A stretch of DNA of 10,417 nt. It comes from Arcobacter sp. (lineage in GTDB: Bacteria; Campylobacterota; Campylobacteria; Campylobacterales; Arcobacteraceae). This document shows positions 7,202-10,417 of this stretch, in pieces. A program made the position numbers and the translations under genes. How positions within the stretch are numbered: position 1 is the first letter of the stretch; every line of letters begins with the position of its first letter. The stretch spans positions 1 through 10,417 of the forward strand of contig DAOVXU010000048.1 of assembly GCA_030635995.1 (NCBI GenBank), given 5' to 3'. The notes beneath the pieces are model-generated. The model had not been told where the DNA came from. It did no database searches and saw nothing but the letters and a program-made list of their open reading frames with translations.

Positions 7202-7645
7202 ATGTATCGAAACAGTTTATTTGACAACCCTTTAGCAATCTTTTTATTATTTATTATTATTGTATTTACAAATATTATATTAACAGTACATTTTATATCT
7301 ATACTTTTAGTAGGAGTTGTTTTTATAGCATTTATTCGATGTATGGAAAAAAGGTATTATTACTCTTTATCTTTAGTTATTTTTACATTTTTTATAATAG
7401 AAAATAATCAAGGACTAAAGATATTTAGCTTAGGGCTTTTATCTTTATTTATATATATATTTATAATTCCAAAATTAAAAACATTTTTAACTTCAATAAA
7501 TCTATACACTTTTACTATAATTTTATTATTTTATTGTGGAATTGTCTTTTTATATTTATTTATTGGAGATATAAATATTGAATTTATTTCTAAGATTTTA
7601 GTAAATTATTTTATAGATATTTTTATAGTGAGTATATTGATATGA
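7202..7645 (+). CDS. MreD-like rod-shape membrane protein
   Basis: The 147-residue product is almost entirely hydrophobic, with about five membrane segments (roughly 10-26, 28-44, 52-68, 74-92 and 98-147 in one or two passes). The short polar motif ENNQGLK between the third and fourth segments resembles the conserved acidic/Gly loop of MreD proteins. Similarity is weak, as usual for this fast-evolving family. The main evidence is position: the gene overlaps the PBP2 gene by four bases (ATGA), and mreD-mrdA adjacency is a common elongasome arrangement. MreD is an inner-membrane part of the MreBCD-RodA-PBP2 machine for lateral wall synthesis. A TTG at 7196 is an alternative start adding two residues; neither has a ribosome binding site. 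MreB and MreC are not in the window. Confidence 0.6.
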   Translation: MYRNSLFDNPLAIFLLFIIIVFTNIILTVHFISILLVGVVFIAFIRCMEKRYYYSLSLVIFTFFIIENNQGLKIFSLGLLSLFIYIFIIPKLKTFLTSINLYTFTIILLFYCGIVFLYLFIGDINIEFISKILVNYFIDIFIVSILI

Positions 7646-9411
7646 GACTAAAAGGGATTATCTATTTTATCGTTGCTATATGTATATTATTGCTTATTCG
7701 TGTATATTATCTAAGTATCAAATCCAATACATATTATGAAGAGTTATCTGTTCAAAATTATATTAAAGATATATATACAACTGCTCCAAGGGGTGCAATT
7801 ATAGATAGAAATGGTATATATTTAGCTATAAATAAAATTGGTTTTAGTATAACTGTAAAACCACATATGAGAAAAAGAAAGAATATTGAAAACTTAAAAG
7901 AGATATTTCATCTTATTGAAAAGTATTATCCTCAATATACATATAAAAAGTTATTTAAAAAATATAAAAAACTAGATAGTGCATATAGACATAAATATAT
8001 AAAAATGGTTGATTATATTGCTTATGATGATTTTTTCAAATTTTACTCTATTTTTAATTCAAATGAGCATATTGAGATAAAATCTGCAACAAAAAGGTAT
8101 TATCCTTTTAAAGATGTTGCAGGGCATATTATAGGATATACAGGAAGAGTAAATAAAAAAGATATATCTAAAGATAATGATAAAAAGTATTATTCAACAA
8201 TAGGAAGAAGTGGATTAGAGAAGTATTATAATAATAAATTACAAGGTACTTTAGGGGTTCAAAAGGTAAAGGTAAATGCTTTATATAAAGTGATTGATAC
8301 ACTTGATGAAAAATTACCACAAGTGGAAGATATAAAAACTACTATAGATATAAGGCTTCAAGAATATATTCATAAGGTTTTTGATAAACAAGCTGGTGCA
8401 GTTGTTGTTATGGATGTAAATAGTGGAGAACTTTTAGCTGCAAGCAGTTTTCCTGAATTTGATAATAATATTTTTGTAAATGGTATAAGTCATAAAGATT
8501 GGAATAAGATTATAAATGATTTTAATCATCCATTTACAAATAAGCTTGTAAATGGAAAATATCCCCCTGGATCTGTTATGAAAATGGGTGTAGCTGTATC
8601 ATTTTTAGAAAATAAAATAAGTCCAAATTTTAAGGTGGATTGTAATGCTTCTTTGATGTTGGGTAAAAGAAATTTTAGATGTTGGAAAGAAAAAGGGCAT
8701 AAAATAACAGGATTTGTAAAAGCTATAAGAGAGAGTTGTGATGATTTTTTCTATAAAGGTAGTTTAAAAGTTGGGATAAATAATATTCACGATACTTTAG
8801 ATAGATTTGGTATCGGACATACTACTGGTGTAGACCAACCAAATGAATCAAAAGGGATAAATCCAAATAAGTTGTGGAAAAAGAAGAATTTAAATCAACC
8901 TTGGTATGTAGGGGAAACGGTTGTTTCATCTATTGGACAAGGATTTATTTTAGTTACACCTATGCAAATAGCAAGATATACAGCATCATTAGCTACAAAT
9001 AAATTGCCTCAACCACATTTTTTACAAGATGATAGTTTGATAAATAATATTGATGTAAATGTATCAAAAAGAGATCTGAAGATTATTAGAAAAGGGATGT
9101 ATGATGTTGCAAATACATATAGAGGAACTGCTGTAAATCATATAAAATCAAAAATTACAATCGCTGCAAAAACAGGAACAGCACAAGTTGTAGGTATTCC
9201 TCAATCTGAAAAGAAACGGATGAAAGAACATGAACTAGAATATTTCAATCGTTCACATGCTTGGCTTACAACTTATGCTCCATATGAAAATCCACAATAT
9301 GTTGTAACTGTTTTAGTAGAACACGGTGGACATGGTGGTAGTGCAGCAGGTAAAATGGTAAGTAAAATTTATAAAAAATTAGATCAATTGGGGTATATTA
9401 AAAAGAATTAG
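7642..9411 (+). CDS. mrdA: Penicillin-binding protein 2 (elongation-specific transpeptidase)
   Basis: The 589-residue class B penicillin-binding protein has a single N-terminal membrane anchor (about 5-25). A periplasmic dimerisation/pedestal region follows (TTAPRGAIIDRNG at 46-58, then GHIIGYTGRV at 161-170), and then the transpeptidase domain from about 235. The three catalytic motifs are intact: Ser311-Val-Met-Lys314 in YPPGSVMKMG, Ser365-Cys-Asp367 in the SxN position, and Lys510-Thr-Gly512 in AAKTGTAQV. SxD instead of SxN is normal for PBP2. GRSGLEKYYNNKLQG at 188-202 is another PBP2 hallmark. It cross-links peptidoglycan during cell elongation with RodA and is a beta-lactam target. The ATG overlaps the stop of the mreD-like gene, indicating coupled expression. 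Length and motifs indicate an intact gene. No clear GC-stem terminator follows, only a T6 run at 9415-9420. Confidence 0.96.
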   Translation: MRLKGIIYFIVAICILLLIRVYYLSIKSNTYYEELSVQNYIKDIYTTAPRGAIIDRNGIYLAINKIGFSITVKPHMRKRKNIENLKEIFHLIEKYYPQYTYKKLFKKYKKLDSAYRHKYIKMVDYIAYDDFFKFYSIFNSNEHIEIKSATKRYYPFKDVAGHIIGYTGRVNKKDISKDNDKKYYSTIGRSGLEKYYNNKLQGTLGVQKVKVNALYKVIDTLDEKLPQVEDIKTTIDIRLQEYIHKVFDKQAGAVVVMDVNSGELLAASSFPEFDNNIFVNGISHKDWNKIINDFNHPFTNKLVNGKYPPGSVMKMGVAVSFLENKISPNFKVDCNASLMLGKRNFRCWKEKGHKITGFVKAIRESCDDFFYKGSLKVGINNIHDTLDRFGIGHTTGVDQPNESKGINPNKLWKKKNLNQPWYVGETVVSSIGQGFILVTPMQIARYTASLATNKLPQPHFLQDDSLINNIDVNVSKRDLKIIRKGMYDVANTYRGTAVNHIKSKITIAAKTGTAQVVGIPQSEKKRMKEHELEYFNRSHAWLTTYAPYENPQYVVTVLVEHGGHGGSAAGKMVSKIYKKLDQLGYIKKN

Positions 9412-9565
9412 ATATTTTTTATTATAATTATTCTAACGCCTGAATTTAAAAACAAGGGGCATGGTCAAGTAAAAACTTGCTCTTTAATATTTCTATCTTC
9501 ATGAGATAATAGTTCGTAATTTCCGCATTGTTGCCTTGTTTATCCTCCTCTAATTTGTTATCTTT
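9412..9565. other. Intergenic region between mrdA and brnA, convergent
   Basis: This 154-bp gap lies between two converging genes. It holds a T6 run just after mrdA, a small hairpin CAAGT-AAAA-ACTTG (9466-9479) without a T tail, and a short inverted repeat TATCT-TCATG-AGATA (9494-9508). On the - strand, downstream of brnA, there is GAGGAGG (9544-9550), then AAGG five bases before an ATG at 9528 that opens a 9-codon frame. That frame overlaps (ATGA) an 18-codon frame ending at 9446. These are too short to call genes. The base composition is slightly less AT-rich than the flanks. I see no convincing terminator or RNA gene. Confidence 0.5.
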
Positions 9566-9835
9566 CTAACAAGCTAGTTGATACCTTTGCTCTTCTTTTA
9601 GTCTTTCAGCTATCCAAACTTTTATTATTGATTGTCTAGTAACTCCAATTTTTTGAGCTTCTTGATCTAATAATAGTAATATATTTTCTGGAAAATCAAC
9701 ATTTATTTTTTTTGTTTTATTGACTTTTTTTTCAAAATCACTTAATTTTATAGATTTTGAAAAATCTAGGTATTGACTAATATCTTCACCATTATCAAAT
9801 TTTTTGTCAAACTCTTTAGCTGTTATTGTTTGCAT
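9566..9835 (-). CDS. brnA: BrnA-type ribbon-helix-helix antitoxin
   Basis: From the ATG at 9835 the product is 89 residues. The N-terminal half (AKEFDKKFDNGEDISQYLDF, 6-25) is the toxin-binding type of segment seen in BrnA/CopG antitoxins. The C-terminal half is a ribbon-helix-helix DNA-binding domain: strand KINVDFP (43-49), helix NILLLLDQEAQKIG (51-64) and helix RQSIIKVWIAERLKEE (67-82). It should neutralise BrnT and repress the shared promoter as a dimer. I chose the ATG at 9835 because AGGAG at 9843-9847 lies seven bases upstream; an ATG at 9850 would place that site inside the coding sequence. The gene overlaps brnT by 20 bp, with toxin first and antitoxin second, the usual BrnTA order. 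The domain is complete. Confidence 0.9.
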   Translation of the reverse strand: MQTITAKEFDKKFDNGEDISQYLDFSKSIKLSDFEKKVNKTKKINVDFPENILLLLDQEAQKIGVTRQSIIKVWIAERLKEEQRYQLAC

Positions 9836-10088
9836 AATCTTTCTCCTCATTTTTTCTACATCTTCTTACACTTATAATTCTATAGTTATCATTTCTTATT
9901 GTAAATATAGCAACATAGCATTTTTGATTTAATTTTGAAATCATTGCATATCTTACTTCATTATCAGTAATATTTACAGGAACTATTATAGAGTTCTTGT
10001 CATTCCATAATAATTTAGCTTCTGCAAAATCAATATTATGTTTTTCTTTATTTTTAATACTTTTATTTTCATCATATTCAAAATTCAA
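9816..10088 (-). CDS. brnT: BrnT-type ribonuclease toxin
   Basis: The 90-residue product fits the BrnT family (RelE-like fold, typical length 85-100). It shows the N-terminal signature FEYDENKSIKNKEKHNIDFA (3-22), equivalent to 'DxNKxxxNxxKHxI', and the C-terminal strand RIISVRRCRKNEEKDYAN (70-87), with the Arg cluster and Tyr85 placed as in active members. BrnT cleaves RNA and halts translation when BrnA is degraded. No truncation or obvious loss of key residues is seen, so the toxin is probably functional. The start is TTG at 10088, supported by the strong AAAGGAG at 10096-10102 seven bases upstream; a weak codon behind a strong site may limit toxin dose. It is the first gene of a two-gene operon with brnA and lies next to transposon-end sequence, suggesting acquisition. 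Confidence 0.92.
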   Translation of the reverse strand: MNFEYDENKSIKNKEKHNIDFAEAKLLWNDKNSIIVPVNITDNEVRYAMISKLNQKCYVAIFTIRNDNYRIISVRRCRKNEEKDYANNNS

Positions 10089-10121
10089 TTTTACGCTCCT
10101 TTGTATAGAAAAGATATATAA

Positions 10122-10150
10122 AGTATATTGTAATTATATTTAAAAGTCAA
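10122..10150 (-). promoter_or_regulatory. Sigma70 promoter and candidate operator of brnTA
   Basis: On the - strand TTGACT (10145-10150) is separated by exactly 17 bp from TATACT (10122-10127), a near-consensus promoter. The predicted start near 10115 is followed by the brnT ribosome binding site at 10096-10102. A short palindrome ATATA-AAG-TATAT (10116-10128) covers the -10, and AATATA occurs twice with a 5-bp gap in the spacer. Either could be a BrnA operator, but AT-richness makes chance palindromes common. Confidence 0.65.
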
Positions 10151-10197
10151 GTGCTAATTTCTTAAGATAACGTCTGACTTGAGATACTGCAAAAATT

Positions 10198-10276
10198 GGA
10201 AACACTTAGCCACCCAAAATGGTTTTACTTGGACACCTAAAACGGAAACACTTGGACAGTGATAATAGTTTTACTT
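10198..10276 (+). repeat. Degenerate repeats in exact 23-bp register
   Basis: The decamers GGAAACACTT (10198), GGTTTTACTT (10221), GGAAACACTT (10244) and AGTTTTACTT (10267) are spaced exactly 23 bases apart. The first and third are identical. After each ACTT the first two full units continue with a related GCCACCCAAAAT / GACACCTAAAAC segment, and units starting at 10204 and 10227 match at about 15 of 23 positions. A more diverged unit may start at 10177. The fourth decamer may be coincidental, because it lies beyond the likely element end and partly in coding-like sequence. Two-turn spacing on one DNA face suggests an array of protein binding sites. Confidence 0.7.
10204..10258. mobile_element. 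Probable end of an IS21/Mu/Tn7-class transposable element (remnant)
   Basis: Read on the - strand, the sequence begins TGTCCAAGTGTTTCC at 10258 and repeats TGTCCAAGT 23 bases further in. Elements of the IS21, Mu and Tn7/Tn5053 type start with 5'-TG and carry several internal transposase sites near each end, and TGGACAC/TGGCCAC-rich repeats are typical of many IS21 ends. Immediately outside the element lies a gene fragment, as expected at an insertion point. No istA, istB or other transposase is visible, and the inner boundary is undefined. Either only a decayed end remains or brnTA was carried next to it. Family assignment is from memory of end structure, not from a match. Confidence 0.45.
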
Positions 10277-10417
10277 GCTTTATTTGGATCCAATACCCAT
10301 TGTCCTCTTGTATCGTCATATAACTCTATATCAGTCATAGAATATCTAAATTCTTTACTTATTCTTATAAAAACTGAAGGTTCCGTTATTGTAACTTGTT
10401 GCTTATTATAAGTTGAA
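10237..10417 (-). pseudogene. Truncated gene fragment with an ELYDxTRGxW motif, running off the right edge
   Basis: A - strand frame enters from the right edge and reads 59 residues to a TAG at 10237. Up to about residue 49 (position 10270) it looks like real protein: VFIRISKEFRYSMTDIELY then DDTRGQWVLDPNKASK. The pattern 'Arg-Ile-x-Lys-x-[Tyr/Phe]-Arg-x-x-Met-[Ser/Thr]-x-x-Glu-Leu-Tyr-x-x-Thr-Arg-Gly-x-Trp' is one I associate with small domains in uncharacterised proteins, some next to restriction genes. In those the sequence continues into further beta strands. Here it instead runs into the 23-bp repeats and stops, so the 3' end of the gene appears lost. The junction lies somewhere in 10258-10272. 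The 5' end is outside the window. Function unknown. Confidence 0.5.

Noticed and set aside
7107..7238. N-terminal extension of the chemoreceptor by 44 residues
   Set aside because: It lacks a ribosome binding site, has unusual composition for a signal region, and overlaps the divergent mreD-like gene and its promoter. The ATG at 7106 has AAGGA at proper spacing and begins a normal first membrane helix.
9462..9476. TGGTCAAGTAAAAAC as a possible opposite end of the transposon flanking brnTA
   Set aside because: It matches the inner repeat TGTCCAAGTAAAACC at about 12 of 15 positions, but it is a single copy without the 23-bp array, and such a match is not rare in AT-rich DNA.
9835..9850. Earlier ATG at 9850 as the brnA start
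   Set aside because: Its first codons are the AGGAG ribosome binding site that serves the ATG at 9835; the shorter protein matches the normal BrnA N-terminus.
10198..10276. CRISPR array
   Set aside because: The units are contiguous and degenerate, with no variable spacers of constant length and no cas genes.

Overview
The window is very AT-rich, with short intergenic gaps, overlapping genes and several TTG or GTG starts. This base composition and the proteins point to a campylobacterotal bacterium, most likely Arcobacteraceae or a relative. The best indicators are a chemoreceptor with a long helical insert between HAMP and the signalling domain and a C-terminal EWASF tail, a campylobacterotal-type PBP2 behind a very short MreD-like protein, and a lineage-type LpoA-like lipoprotein. 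Genus is an inference; no rRNA or other marker is present.

Left block (1-5117, all + strand): the C-terminus of a family-4 uracil-DNA glycosylase overlaps a lipoprotein with a periplasmic-binding-protein-like fold. A small secreted beta-rich protein follows and overlaps an HI0933/BaiN-type flavoprotein. A probable new promoter then drives a short HlyD-like periplasmic adaptor, an EntS-like MFS transporter and an 81-residue cytosolic protein. The last two genes overlap by 4 bp. The block ends at a perfect 11-bp hairpin plus T-run that has the last stop codon in its loop.

Middle block (5133-9411): a methyl-accepting chemotaxis protein on the - strand converges on the transporter operon. It diverges from an MreD-like membrane protein and penicillin-binding protein 2 (mrdA), which overlap ATGA-style and form a cell-elongation unit. 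The promoter candidate for that unit sits so close to the ATG that the mRNA may be leaderless.

Right block (9412-10417): this is accessory DNA. A brnT-brnA type II toxin-antitoxin operon on the - strand has a near-consensus sigma70 promoter with 17-bp spacing. Beyond it lie degenerate repeats in exact 23-bp register that look like one end of an IS21/Mu/Tn7-class transposon. They abut a gene fragment whose reading frame is lost inside the repeats. No transposase gene is visible, so this is a remnant or the edge of an element continuing outside the window.

I found no rRNA, tRNA, CRISPR array, riboswitch or complete novel multi-gene defence system. The least explained parts are the adaptor-MFS-small protein operon, the two uncharacterised envelope proteins at the left, and the 23-bp repeat end beside brnTA.
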